Assembly (NCBI RefSeq): GCF_007993755.1
Contig: NZ_CP042467.1
Span: 372,001 to 436,000 of the forward strand
Length of the DNA: 64,000 nt
Origin: Microvenator marinus
GTDB taxonomy: Bacteria; Myxococcota_A; Bradymonadia; Bradymonadales; Bradymonadaceae
Reading direction: 5' to 3'
Below the pieces are notes generated by a model, which was not told the origin of the DNA, did not search any database, and saw only the letters and a program-made list of their open reading frames with translations. The position numbers and the translations under genes are program-made. The first letter of the stretch is position 1. Each line of letters opens with the position of its first letter. Below, piece by piece: positions 1 to 8,196 of this stretch.

Positions 1-1030
1 AGTGTTGCCCCTTTTCCAAAAGCCTCTCTCCATCTTCCAAGAGATTTGCAGCGATGACTTCCTTGGCTACGGTGTCCTTAAGCTTCAAAGCTTCAGGATG
101 GTCGGGCACGAGCGCCAAGAGGTCATCCACACTCACCTGTGCAGCCTGAAAGTCGCGTTGCGCGATGTGTTTCTCGGCGGAGGTGAGAAGAGTTTGGGCG
201 CGCTGGTCGATCGTGTCTTCTGCGGCGACATTCTCGACCGCGGGGTCTTTGTCTTTCAGCGAGAAGAATCCGAACACCAAGACTGCGCCAACCGTGATTC
301 CGAGCAGGAGTAAAACGCCGAGTCCCAGAGTGACGAAAAACTTACTGGAGCCGGGGCGCGAAGCGTAGTCGGCAGGGTTGACTTGAGTCGAACCGGTGAC
401 GAAGACAAACTCGATATTCCCAAAGTGGATGCGGTCGCCTGGGTTAACCGGCGTGGGTTGCTTAATGAGCTTCCCGTTGACTCGAGTGCCGTTTGAGCTG
501 CCGAGGTCCTCAACGATATGGCTCTCCCCCTGACGCACGACCTTTGCGTGCATTCGAGAAATCGACGCGTCGGAGAGAAGAATGAAGTTCTCGTCAGTTC
601 GCCCGATTGTGTTCTCGACTTCACTTAATCCGAACTCTTCCCCGGCGAAGGAATCGTTGATGCGCACGATCTTGTGATGACCATCCGAGTCTTGGATGAA
701 GAGCGTTTGCAGCATGTTGGCACGGTTGCTCTCCTGCCTTTTGAATTCGAGATAGAGGTAGAAGTCTCCAATCTTGATTTGCGACGCGCTACCCAAATCA
801 CGTTGTTTCAGAACCCTTTGGCCATCCACAATGACGCCGTTTGAACTGCCCATGTCTTCAACAAAGCAACGTCCGTTGTCCACGAAGATCCGAGCGTGCT
901 GTCGGCTTACAGCCGTGGACGGGATCACGATATCGCAGCTCTCGTGTCGACCGACGATGTAGGAGCCGTGGTCAAACGTGAATCTGTGCGCAATCTGCCC
1001 GTTGGCATCTTCGATGGTAAGGGTGAACAT
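1..1030 (-). CDS. Membrane-anchored double-FHA protein (partial, C-terminus off the left edge)
   Basis: The reverse strand is open from an ATG at 1030 to the window edge, giving 343 residues without a stop. Two FHA domains are visible. The first has VGR at 26-28, SRQHA at 42-46 and GSSNG at 61-65. The second has IGR at 142-144, SRMHA at 158-162 and GSSNGT at 177-182. Both keep the Arg, Ser, His and Asn expected for phosphothreonine binding. A single membrane helix spans about 231-257, followed by a TPR-like helical region at about 280-343, so the FHA half is probably cytoplasmic. The start lies 3 nt after the stop of the FHA-CpaF gene, so the two are almost certainly cotranscribed. The ligand, presumably a phosphoprotein from one of the neighbouring kinases, is inferred. 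Confidence 0.88.
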   Translation of the reverse strand, partial: MFTLTIEDANGQIAHRFTFDHGSYIVGRHESCDIVIPSTAVSRQHARIFVDNGRCFVEDMGSSNGVIVDGQRVLKQRDLGSASQIKIGDFYLYLEFKRQESNRANMLQTLFIQDSDGHHKIVRINDSFAGEEFGLSEVENTIGRTDENFILLSDASISRMHAKVVRQGESHIVEDLGSSNGTRVNGKLIKQPTPVNPGDRIHFGNIEFVFVTGSTQVNPADYASRPGSSKFFVTLGLGVLLLLGITVGAVLVFGFFSLKDKDPAVENVAAEDTIDQRAQTLLTSAEKHIAQRDFQAAQVSVDDLLALVPDHPEALKLKDTVAKEVIAANLLEDGERLLEKGQH

Positions 1031-1033
1031 AGA

Positions 1034-2857
1034 TTATTCTCGGAAAATGCCGAAATCGACATCTACGCCAGAGTGCCTCAGGTCTTCGTAAAAGAGGGGG
1101 ACGTATCCAGTCGGGTGGAATTGTCCGTCTTGGCCTTCGACCCGGAAATAGAAGATGTCGTTGAGTCGGAACGCGTCGAGATCGACACCTTGGACCTCTG
1201 AGATCTGCTGAACCCTGAAACCCTGGTGCTTTACTCGACTCACGATGACCACGAGGTTGACCGCACGTGCGATCTGTTCACGAATGCCGCGCGGGCTTAA
1301 GTCCTGGCTCCCAAGAATACAAAGGCTTTCCAGACGTCCCATGACGTCGGCGGAACTGGTCCCGTGCATGGCGAGCATACTTCCTTCGGTCCCGCACGAT
1401 GCGGAAGTAACCCAGTCGTAGGCTTCGGGGCCACGGCATTCATCGAGCACAACTCTTTGTGGGTGCATGGAAAGTGCAGAACGAATGAGGAAGCGCGAAT
1501 CGTAGCCGAGAGCCGGATTTGCCTCGAGCCGCACTGCGTGGGCCGGCGCCATCATTTGAGAGTGATCTTCGATACACACGATTCGATGCGAACCGGGGAT
1601 CTCTTGCGCCAAGGCACCGAGCAAGGTGGACTTACCTGCACTCGTGGGCCCCCCAATCACGATAGAACGCCCGGCTTTGACAGCGCTAACCAGGAATTCC
1701 GCCATCGAGGCTGAGAGCACGTTTTGTTGAACCAACTCATCGAGCGATTGGTGGCGCAAGTTGGGTTTTCGAATCGTGATGACCGGTCCATCCACAGAGA
1801 GTGGCGGCATCATGATATGCACGCGGGTGCCATCACTGAATCGGACCTCGTCGGTCAATACGTCTACTTCTCGTGGGCCGAGCAAACGGTAGGCCACAAG
1901 ATGAAGAAGTTGCGGGTGGCTGAATGCACGTGCGGCTTGGACCAACTCCCCATCCCGACGGATATTCACGCGGTCAAATCGATTCACGTAGATATCTTGA
2001 ATCGAGGGGTCATCGAGGTATGCCTCCAGGCATCCGAGCCCAACCGCCTCCGCCGTGACGAGATTGACCAACTCTTCGTGGTCAACACGCGGCCCAACGG
2101 TGTTCACTGCTTGCCTCACAGCGTTGGTGAGTCGTTCGCGATCTTCGGGGCTAGGAGGATAGGTCAGCGGGAACTCGTGATAGGCGACCGTCTCGAAGAG
2201 AACGGTGGCGACGTCGTGTTGCGCAGCATGGAACTTAGGGTCGAACTCAGATCCAATCTCCTCGCTCATCATTACCGCTGAGCCAACTGTAGCAGCTGGC
2301 GTGCGCCCCAAACGGTCGCCCGGGCGGTCGACGGTCACGTCGTCGTTCTTCGGGTTCCATACCGGCTTTTCAACGGGCAGCGGGCTGAGCTCCACGTCCA
2401 TCACGGGCGGTTCAAGCGGCTGTGGGCCGGGGGTTCTCGACCGCGGCTCCGCGTCGAGGCGCTGTGGCGTTGCCATAGGCTCCACGTCTAGCTCGTCGTC
2501 AAGTTCAGGGATCAATTCTTCGAAATCCATTTCCGGAGGGCCGGGAGGAGGCGGAGGTGGGGCAGCATGCATGCTCTCGATCTGTAGGCTAAAGTCGCCT
2601 ATGAAAATCGTATCCCCAGAAATCACTGGTTTTTCTCCAGCGATTCGCTCGCCGTTGACATAGGTGCCATTCAGGCTTCCCAAGTCCGAGACCGCAAACC
2701 CATTGTCGCGTACCACAATAATGGAATGCTTCTTCGACACGTTCGCCTTTGGCAGAACAATGTCGTTCCCCTTCATACGGCCAATCGTTATCTCCGACTT
2801 GTTAAATTCGAAGGTGGATTGCTGTCCTCCCTTTTCACTTACTGTAACGGTGAACAT
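1034..2857 (-). CDS. FHA domain fused to CpaF/TadA-type secretion ATPase
   Basis: The 607-residue protein begins with an FHA domain (GR at 26-27, SKKH at 41-44, SLNGT at 61-65). A Pro/Asp-rich linker to about residue 200 follows. The rest is a CpaF-type ATPase of the type II/IV secretion superfamily with a Walker A GGPTSAGKST near residue 400, an Asp-box-like IEDHSQM, and RVVLDECRG at the Walker B position. Family members are hexameric cytoplasmic ATPases that power tight-adherence pili or related secretion. FHA-CpaF fusions are known in Myxococcota-like genomes and suggest control by Ser/Thr phosphorylation. No other tad/cpa gene is in the window. The start is ATG at 2857 with an AGGAGG ribosome site that can be folded into a small hairpin. 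Confidence 0.9.
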   Translation of the reverse strand: MFTVTVSEKGGQQSTFEFNKSEITIGRMKGNDIVLPKANVSKKHSIIVVRDNGFAVSDLGSLNGTYVNGERIAGEKPVISGDTIFIGDFSLQIESMHAAPPPPPPGPPEMDFEELIPELDDELDVEPMATPQRLDAEPRSRTPGPQPLEPPVMDVELSPLPVEKPVWNPKNDDVTVDRPGDRLGRTPAATVGSAVMMSEEIGSEFDPKFHAAQHDVATVLFETVAYHEFPLTYPPSPEDRERLTNAVRQAVNTVGPRVDHEELVNLVTAEAVGLGCLEAYLDDPSIQDIYVNRFDRVNIRRDGELVQAARAFSHPQLLHLVAYRLLGPREVDVLTDEVRFSDGTRVHIMMPPLSVDGPVITIRKPNLRHQSLDELVQQNVLSASMAEFLVSAVKAGRSIVIGGPTSAGKSTLLGALAQEIPGSHRIVCIEDHSQMMAPAHAVRLEANPALGYDSRFLIRSALSMHPQRVVLDECRGPEAYDWVTSASCGTEGSMLAMHGTSSADVMGRLESLCILGSQDLSPRGIREQIARAVNLVVIVSRVKHQGFRVQQISEVQGVDLDAFRLNDIFYFRVEGQDGQFHPTGYVPLFYEDLRHSGVDVDFGIFRE

Positions 2858-2859
2858 TC

Positions 2860-2871
2860 GGAGGGTCCTCC
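2860..2871 (-). promoter_or_regulatory. Short hairpin covering the ribosome site of the FHA-CpaF gene
   Basis: Read on the minus strand the sequence is GGAG-GACC-CTCC, a 4-bp GC-rich stem with a 4-nt loop that ends 2 nt before the ATG at 2857. Its 5' arm is part of the AGGAGG Shine-Dalgarno. It could weaken initiation when folded. The stem is short and the regulatory role is inference. Confidence 0.3.
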
Positions 2872-2932
2872 TGAGCGCAAATATTGAATCATCGAAACTG
2901 CGTGGGATGGTGACAGATGCATTGGAGACCTG

Positions 2933-4375
2933 TCAAGAATCTGCCTCGGGTTCTGACTCGAGTTCCGATTCGAGTCGCTCGGCGTCATCAGAGCGTCCCA
3001 AGTCTTTATAAAGCACAAGGAGCGTCTTCGTGAGCCTCGACTTCTCGGTCGAATCTTCGGTTCGGGCAATCAGAATTTCGAGAATACGAGCGACTTCGTC
3101 CCAATCCTCAAGTTCTTCAGCGATCTTGCGCTTGAGCCGCAGTTCCGCATCCTGAGTTTCTTCGGGTAGGGATTCAAAGAGGTCGTTTGCTTCTCGCGCG
3201 TGCCCGCGTTGTTCAACCAAATGGCGAACAAGCTCAAGGCAGACCTCGTCTCGCTCAACATCTGAGGCGTTTGCAAATTTGGCACGAAGCTCTTTTGTCG
3301 CCTTCTCTTGAGGCGTCTCTGCTGGCTGCAGTCCACTCTCTGGTACCGGACGTGGGAGCTTCTCGAACACCGTCAAATCTGCGGGTGCAAACTCCTTGTC
3401 GTAGAGATGACAGCGCACAAGATGTCCGGGCTCCAACTCCACCGTCTTCGGTTCGTGTTTGGAACATGGTGCAAAACACGCAGGGCATCGGGTGTGAAAC
3501 CGGCAGCCGCTTGGAGGGTTGATAGGGGAGGGGACATCACCCTTAAGAACCACACGAGCCTGTTTGACACCGGGTTTTGGGTGCGGGATCGCCGAGAGCA
3601 GAGCTTGTGTGTAAGGGTGCCGTGGCGTGTCAAAGAGGTTATCGCAGGTGGCCATCTCAACCATCTGCCCAAGATACATAACGGCGATTCGGTCGGAGAT
3701 ATGCTTCACAACGGAAAGGTCGTGGGCGATGAAGAGATAGCTCAGGTTGAATTCTTCCTGCAAATCCTGAAGAAGATTGATGACCTGTGCTTGGACCGAC
3801 ACATCGAGCGCACTGACCGCTTCGTCGCACACGATGAACTTCGGGTTCAGCGCAAGGGCCCTGGCAATGCCGAGTCGCTGGCGCTGGCCTCCCGAGAACT
3901 CGTGCGGATATCGCGTGATATACGATGGTTGGAGGCCGACCTTCACGAGTAGCTCCTCGACCATCTCACGGCGCCTATCGCCCTTTGCAATTTTGTGAAA
4001 CTCGAGGGCTTCCCCAATGATGCTCTCGATCGTCATCCTTGGGTTAAGACTTGAAAACGGGTCCTGGAAGATGATCTGCATGTTTCGGCGTGCAGCCCGC
4101 AATTCCTCGCGTTCAAGCTTAAAAACGTCCCGACCTTCAAAGAACGCTTCCCCTGAAGTTGGCTCAAGGAGTCGCAGCAGAGTGCGACCGGCCGTGGTCT
4201 TGCCACATCCCGACTCGCCCACCAGGCCGACAGTTTCGTTCGGCATAACTGTGAACGAGACATCATCCACGGCTTTGACATGCCCGACTGTCCTCGAGAG
4301 TAGCCCCTTTGTGATGGGGAAGTACTTCTTGAGGTTCTTGACCTCGAGCAAAGGCTTTGCTGCAGGCGAGTTCAT
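2933..4375 (-). CDS. oppF: Oligopeptide/dipeptide ABC transporter ATP-binding protein, OppF/DppF type, with C-terminal helical extension
   Basis: Residues 1-330 are a standard OppF/DppF ATPase: Walker [10 protein letters not shown] near residue 54-62, signature [10 protein letters not shown], Walker B FIVCDEA, and the C-terminal oligopeptide domain with a Cys-rich segment ([15 protein letters not shown]) that in this family may hold an Fe-S cluster. It couples ATP hydrolysis to peptide uptake with OppD. The protein is 480 residues, against roughly 320-350 usual. The extra residues after about 350 are highly charged amphipathic helices resembling TPRs. The start at 4375 overlaps the oppD stop by 4 nt (ATGA), so translation is probably coupled. 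Peptide specificity cannot be told from sequence, so the symbol could equally be dppF. Confidence 0.9.
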   Translation of the reverse strand: MNSPAAKPLLEVKNLKKYFPITKGLLSRTVGHVKAVDDVSFTVMPNETVGLVGESGCGKTTAGRTLLRLLEPTSGEAFFEGRDVFKLEREELRAARRNMQIIFQDPFSSLNPRMTIESIIGEALEFHKIAKGDRRREMVEELLVKVGLQPSYITRYPHEFSGGQRQRLGIARALALNPKFIVCDEAVSALDVSVQAQVINLLQDLQEEFNLSYLFIAHDLSVVKHISDRIAVMYLGQMVEMATCDNLFDTPRHPYTQALLSAIPHPKPGVKQARVVLKGDVPSPINPPSGCRFHTRCPACFAPCSKHEPKTVELEPGHLVRCHLYDKEFAPADLTVFEKLPRPVPESGLQPAETPQEKATKELRAKFANASDVERDEVCLELVRHLVEQRGHAREANDLFESLPEETQDAELRLKRKIAEELEDWDEVARILEILIARTEDSTEKSRLTKTLLVLYKDLGRSDDAERLESELESEPEADS

Positions 4376-5379
4376 ATTTCTTCCTTGAGCTTTCCGCTCT
4401 GCACATCGTCAGCGAACCAACAAGCAACCAGATGGCCCGGCTCGATCTCTTCCGTGGGAGGCTGCGTCGAACACTTCTCTGTTGCGAATGGACAACGTGT
4501 CCGAAACCGGCAGCCCGTTGGAAAGTCTTGAGGACGCGGCACCATGCCAGGGATCACGTAGAGTCTCTTTCTCTGGATGGTCGAAGACTCGAAGCTCGGC
4601 AGCGAGTGGAAAAGTCCGTGTGTGTACGGATGGGCCGGGTTTTCGAAGATCGTCTCGACGTTTCCATATTCGACAATCTTGCCCGCGTACATCACCGCAA
4701 CCTGATCGCACGTCTCCGCAACGACCCCAAGGTCGTGGGTGATGAAGAGAATCGACATCCCAAACTCATCTTTGAGTTCGTTTAGAAGCTCGAGGATCTG
4801 CGCCTGAATGGTCACGTCGAGCGCCGTCGTGGGCTCGTCTGCAATCAAGAGTTTTGGTCGGCACGCAAGGGCCATAGCGATCATGACACGCTGCTTCATA
4901 CCGCCCGACATCTGGTGCGGGTATTCGTCGATCCTCTGGCGAGGAGATGGGATTCCCACGCGCTCGAGCATATTGATCGCCATCTCGCGCGCTTCCGGAT
5001 ACTCCACGTCTTGATGCAGAAGGATAGCCTCAACGATCTGGTCACCGACCGTAAAGACGGGATTGAGGCTCGTCATCGGCTCCTGGAAAATCATGGAAAT
5101 GTCATTTCCACGAAGCTGGCGCATCTCCTCTTCAGAGAACTTGGTGATATCTCTTCCTTCGAAAAGAATCTCGCCGCCCACGATTTTGCCCGGAGGGCTT
5201 GGAATCAATCTCAGAATGCTCAACGAGGTCACCGACTTTCCAGAGCCGGACTCGCCCACCACACCGAGTGTTTCTCCCTTCTTGATGGCGTACGAAACAC
5301 CATCAACGGATGGCAATACGCCATCATCAGTGAAGAAGTGAGTTTTCAGGTCTTTGATTTCGAGCAAATACTCGGACAT
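4372..5379 (-). CDS. oppD: Oligopeptide/dipeptide ABC transporter ATP-binding protein, OppD/DppD type
   Basis: A normal-length OppD ATPase: Walker A GESGSGKS, signature [15 protein letters not shown], Walker [14 protein letters not shown]-loop FITHDLG, and the C-terminal family domain with [16 protein letters not shown] chose the ATG at 5379 (MSEYLLEIK) rather than longer alternatives because it lies 4 nt after the oppC stop, has AGGAAA upstream, and matches where the family begins. It works with OppF as the cytoplasmic motor and sits in the order A-B-C-D-F. Confidence 0.92.
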   Translation of the reverse strand: MSEYLLEIKDLKTHFFTDDGVLPSVDGVSYAIKKGETLGVVGESGSGKSVTSLSILRLIPSPPGKIVGGEILFEGRDITKFSEEEMRQLRGNDISMIFQEPMTSLNPVFTVGDQIVEAILLHQDVEYPEAREMAINMLERVGIPSPRQRIDEYPHQMSGGMKQRVMIAMALACRPKLLIADEPTTALDVTIQAQILELLNELKDEFGMSILFITHDLGVVAETCDQVAVMYAGKIVEYGNVETIFENPAHPYTHGLFHSLPSFESSTIQRKRLYVIPGMVPRPQDFPTGCRFRTRCPFATEKCSTQPPTEEIEPGHLVACWFADDVQSGKLKEEI

Positions 5380-5383
5380 ATGG

Positions 5384-6637
5384 CTATTTCCTGAGTTTGG
5401 GATCAAGTGCATCACGTGCACCTTCGCCCACAAGGTTCAGAAGCATGACGGTGACGAAAATCGCAAAACCCGGAGCGAGGGTGAGAACCATTCGGTTCGT
5501 CTCTCGACCTGCGGTAAGGATTTGACCCCAACTTGGTGCCGTGGCGGGACCGAGCCCGAGGAAGCTCAAAGAAGCCTCGATGAGAATCGCTCCAGCTACG
5601 CCAAACGTGGCCGCAACGAATACGGGTCCAAGGGCGTTGGGCATGACGTGGCGGAAGATAATGCGTCTCTGCGTGAGCCCGAGCGCGATAGCCGCCTGTA
5701 CGAAGTCTTGCTTCTTTAGACGGAGGAATTCGGCACGAACCAGGCGCGCGATGCCTGTCCAACCCGTGATTCCAATAATGAGCATGATGTGGAAGATGCT
5801 CGGGTCATCAATGAAGCCACGCAGCGTAAGAATCAAGAAGAAGGTTGGGAAACAAATCATGACCTCGATCAGCCTCAAAACCGCGAGGTCGACCCATTTT
5901 CCAAAATAACCTGCGAGGCCGCCTAGAATGACCCCGATAGCAGTGTAGATGCCCACGGCGACGACACCGATAGTTAGCGAGATACGTGTACCGTAGAGAA
6001 TACGTGTGAACACGTCGCGGCCCTCGCGATCTGTGCCTAACCAGTGCTTCCAGCTGGGATCCGCGACTACGGCCATGACGTCCACGTCACGGTAAGAGTA
6101 CTTGAGCGGAGGGAAAATTGAGCTCACACCTTCGAGCTCGGCGAGTCCAAGATAGTCGACGTAGGGTTGGCGATAATCGAGGAAATAGGCAGCTACGAAG
6201 ACGACCGTGTTGATGAGCGTGGCCCAGAGAACGAACTTCGTTCTGAACGCTGCGTAGACCCTGCGATTCGCGAACTTTCGAGTCTTCTTGATCCCGAACC
6301 ACGCCACGAGCGAAAGTGGGCACGTGAAGAGTAGGGTGTTGAAGAAGATGTCCAGACCATTCTCAAAGAAGTTCTGGTCAAAGAGCGAGGCAAACCAGGG
6401 GAAATGAAGCCCCTCGAGGTGAGCTGGCCCAACGCCGCTTGGAATCGAAATCATGAATGGCACGTTGAGCGCCATCATGGGTGCAAAAGTCGCGACCACA
6501 AAGAGCACCAAGACGCCGTACATGCTGTAAAAGCTCAGCGGGTACTTCTTGAACTGTGTCCAGACGATTTCCCCATAAGTCTTAAACTCTTGGTCCGCTT
6601 TCTGGCGAATCTCTTCGATAGCTTGTTCTTCACTCAT
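5384..6637 (-). CDS. oppC: Oligopeptide/dipeptide ABC transporter permease, OppC/DppC type (enlarged)
   Basis: The C-terminal half is a classic BPD-type permease with the [17 protein letters not shown] entry motif near the middle, several membrane helices, and the EAA loop region ([18 protein letters not shown]) that contacts the ATPases. At about 417 residues it is longer than the usual 280-320. The additional N-terminal half carries three predicted membrane segments with an extracytoplasmic stretch between the first two. Start: ATG at 6637 (MSEEQAIEE), 9 nt after the oppB stop. A TTG 12 nt earlier is less likely. Confidence 0.9.
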   Translation of the reverse strand: MSEEQAIEEIRQKADQEFKTYGEIVWTQFKKYPLSFYSMYGVLVLFVVATFAPMMALNVPFMISIPSGVGPAHLEGLHFPWFASLFDQNFFENGLDIFFNTLLFTCPLSLVAWFGIKKTRKFANRRVYAAFRTKFVLWATLINTVVFVAAYFLDYRQPYVDYLGLAELEGVSSIFPPLKYSYRDVDVMAVVADPSWKHWLGTDREGRDVFTRILYGTRISLTIGVVAVGIYTAIGVILGGLAGYFGKWVDLAVLRLIEVMICFPTFFLILTLRGFIDDPSIFHIMLIIGITGWTGIARLVRAEFLRLKKQDFVQAAIALGLTQRRIIFRHVMPNALGPVFVAATFGVAGAILIEASLSFLGLGPATAPSWGQILTAGRETNRMVLTLAPGFAIFVTVMLLNLVGEGARDALDPKLRK

Positions 6638-6645
6638 CTTGTGTC

Positions 6646-8172
6646 TCAATCGAAGCTGATTCGTGGGTCGACGACGGCGTAGCTAATATCTGAGAGCAGC
6701 AAGCCAACCAGGGTCAACACGGTGGAAATTAGTAGGACACCCATGATCGCGTTGTAGTCGCGTGCGAAGATGCTCTCGAACATGAAGAGTCCCATCCCGG
6801 GGATATTGAATACGTATTCGATGACCACGGAGCCACCGATAAGCGCGGGGAGCATGGTGCCGAGGAGCGTAAGCACAGGAATCATGCCGTTTCGCACAGC
6901 GTGCTTGATGACCACCATGGTTTCGCTCAAGCCTTTTGCGCGAGCGGTTCTGATGAAGTCGGCGCGAATGGTATCGAGGATTCCGGTACGTGCGTATCGT
7001 GAAAGCGAAGCAATACTTCCGTAGGTCAAACAGAACGCAGGCAGCATCAGGTGATAGGTCATGCTGGCGGTGTATTCCAGAACGGTCATGTCGTCGGTTG
7101 ATGCTATGCCAGGGCGTGGGCCGTACCAGTCTGGGAGTCGACCCGCGAAACCGCCTGTCGGGAACCAACCAAACGGGTCGCCATCGGCGAAGGTTTGCAA
7201 CAACAAGACGCCGACAAAGAAACTCGGAAGGCTGTAGAGGGCAAATAGAACGCCCGTGAGAACCCTGTCCGCGTTGGTGTTTTGCCTGTAGGCGCTCCAA
7301 ATTCCGAGCGGAATACTCAGAATATACGCGATGATAATCGAGACGAGATTGAGGACCAACGTATAGGGAAGGCGCTCCATGATCTTCTCAAGGACGGGGC
7401 GCTTGTCCACGTGGCTTACGCCGAAATCAAAGCGCATCAGGTTGCCCCAATACTTCGCGAAGCGAGTATCGATGAAGAAGATTTTGGTCTTGTCGGTAAA
7501 GCTCCACTCCCAACGCGCCTTGTTCTCCTCAAACCATGGATTCCAAGTCTCCTTGAGGAAGGCGTCCAATTCCTCTTTAGAGGCCGCCGAACTAGACCAC
7601 TGACTAATCATTTCGTTTTCGGAATTGATACGCTTGTTGTAGGCGCGCTCCTCGTCGGTTTGCTTTCGGCCGTATTCGTTGATGAGTCGTTGTTTAGCAT
7701 TTGTGGAGAGCCGATTTGTGGCTTGTAAGCGCACATCAAGCCTTTCGTGGTTGTTCGCGATGTCGATGAGCTGGGGAACGATATAGAGTCCCCAATCTTC
7801 GACAACATCCTGAGCCTTGATAATCTCGGCAGAAGACGGTCTGACACTCGCTTCAATACAGCCTTCAGGAGCGCCTTCTCCACACACCGGGCGGTTGAAG
7901 TCTGCGAGAGCCTCGAGCTCTTGATTCACATCGTTAACGGTCAGACTAAACCGTGTGTTGAACATCACCGGTTTGTCGAAGTTGAACTGCTCTTTGAAGA
8001 TTCTGTAGCTCTCGCGACCCTCGGCCGAACGCGCATCCTGAGCACCGTCGGAGCTCTGAGCTTGTCCGCCAGGCTGTCCAGGCGCGAAATTCAGCACCAC
8101 AAAGATGATTACCGCGATCGCAAAGAGCGTGGGAAACATCAGGAGGATGCGTTTGATGATATACGTGGTCAT
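6646..8172 (-). CDS. oppB: Oligopeptide/dipeptide ABC transporter permease, OppB/DppB type, with large periplasmic insert
   Basis: Residues 1-35 form the first membrane helix (MTTYIIKRILLMFPTLFAI), typical of OppB/DppB. The C-terminal 270 residues carry the remaining helices and the EAA motif (ARAKGLSETMVVIKHAVRNG). Between them lie about 200 hydrophilic, charged residues where the usual family member (about 310-340 residues in total) has around 60-70. The insert looks helical, with a HEAT-like feel around LIDIANNHERLDVRLQA, and should be periplasmic. The start ATG at 8172 is 24 nt after the oppA stop. Confidence 0.9.
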   Translation of the reverse strand: MTTYIIKRILLMFPTLFAIAVIIFVVLNFAPGQPGGQAQSSDGAQDARSAEGRESYRIFKEQFNFDKPVMFNTRFSLTVNDVNQELEALADFNRPVCGEGAPEGCIEASVRPSSAEIIKAQDVVEDWGLYIVPQLIDIANNHERLDVRLQATNRLSTNAKQRLINEYGRKQTDEERAYNKRINSENEMISQWSSSAASKEELDAFLKETWNPWFEENKARWEWSFTDKTKIFFIDTRFAKYWGNLMRFDFGVSHVDKRPVLEKIMERLPYTLVLNLVSIIIAYILSIPLGIWSAYRQNTNADRVLTGVLFALYSLPSFFVGVLLLQTFADGDPFGWFPTGGFAGRLPDWYGPRPGIASTDDMTVLEYTASMTYHLMLPAFCLTYGSIASLSRYARTGILDTIRADFIRTARAKGLSETMVVIKHAVRNGMIPVLTLLGTMLPALIGGSVVIEYVFNIPGMGLFMFESIFARDYNAIMGVLLISTVLTLVGLLLSDISYAVVDPRISFD

Positions 8173-8196
8173 GCCGCTTAGTGCCTCGCTGAAGTT

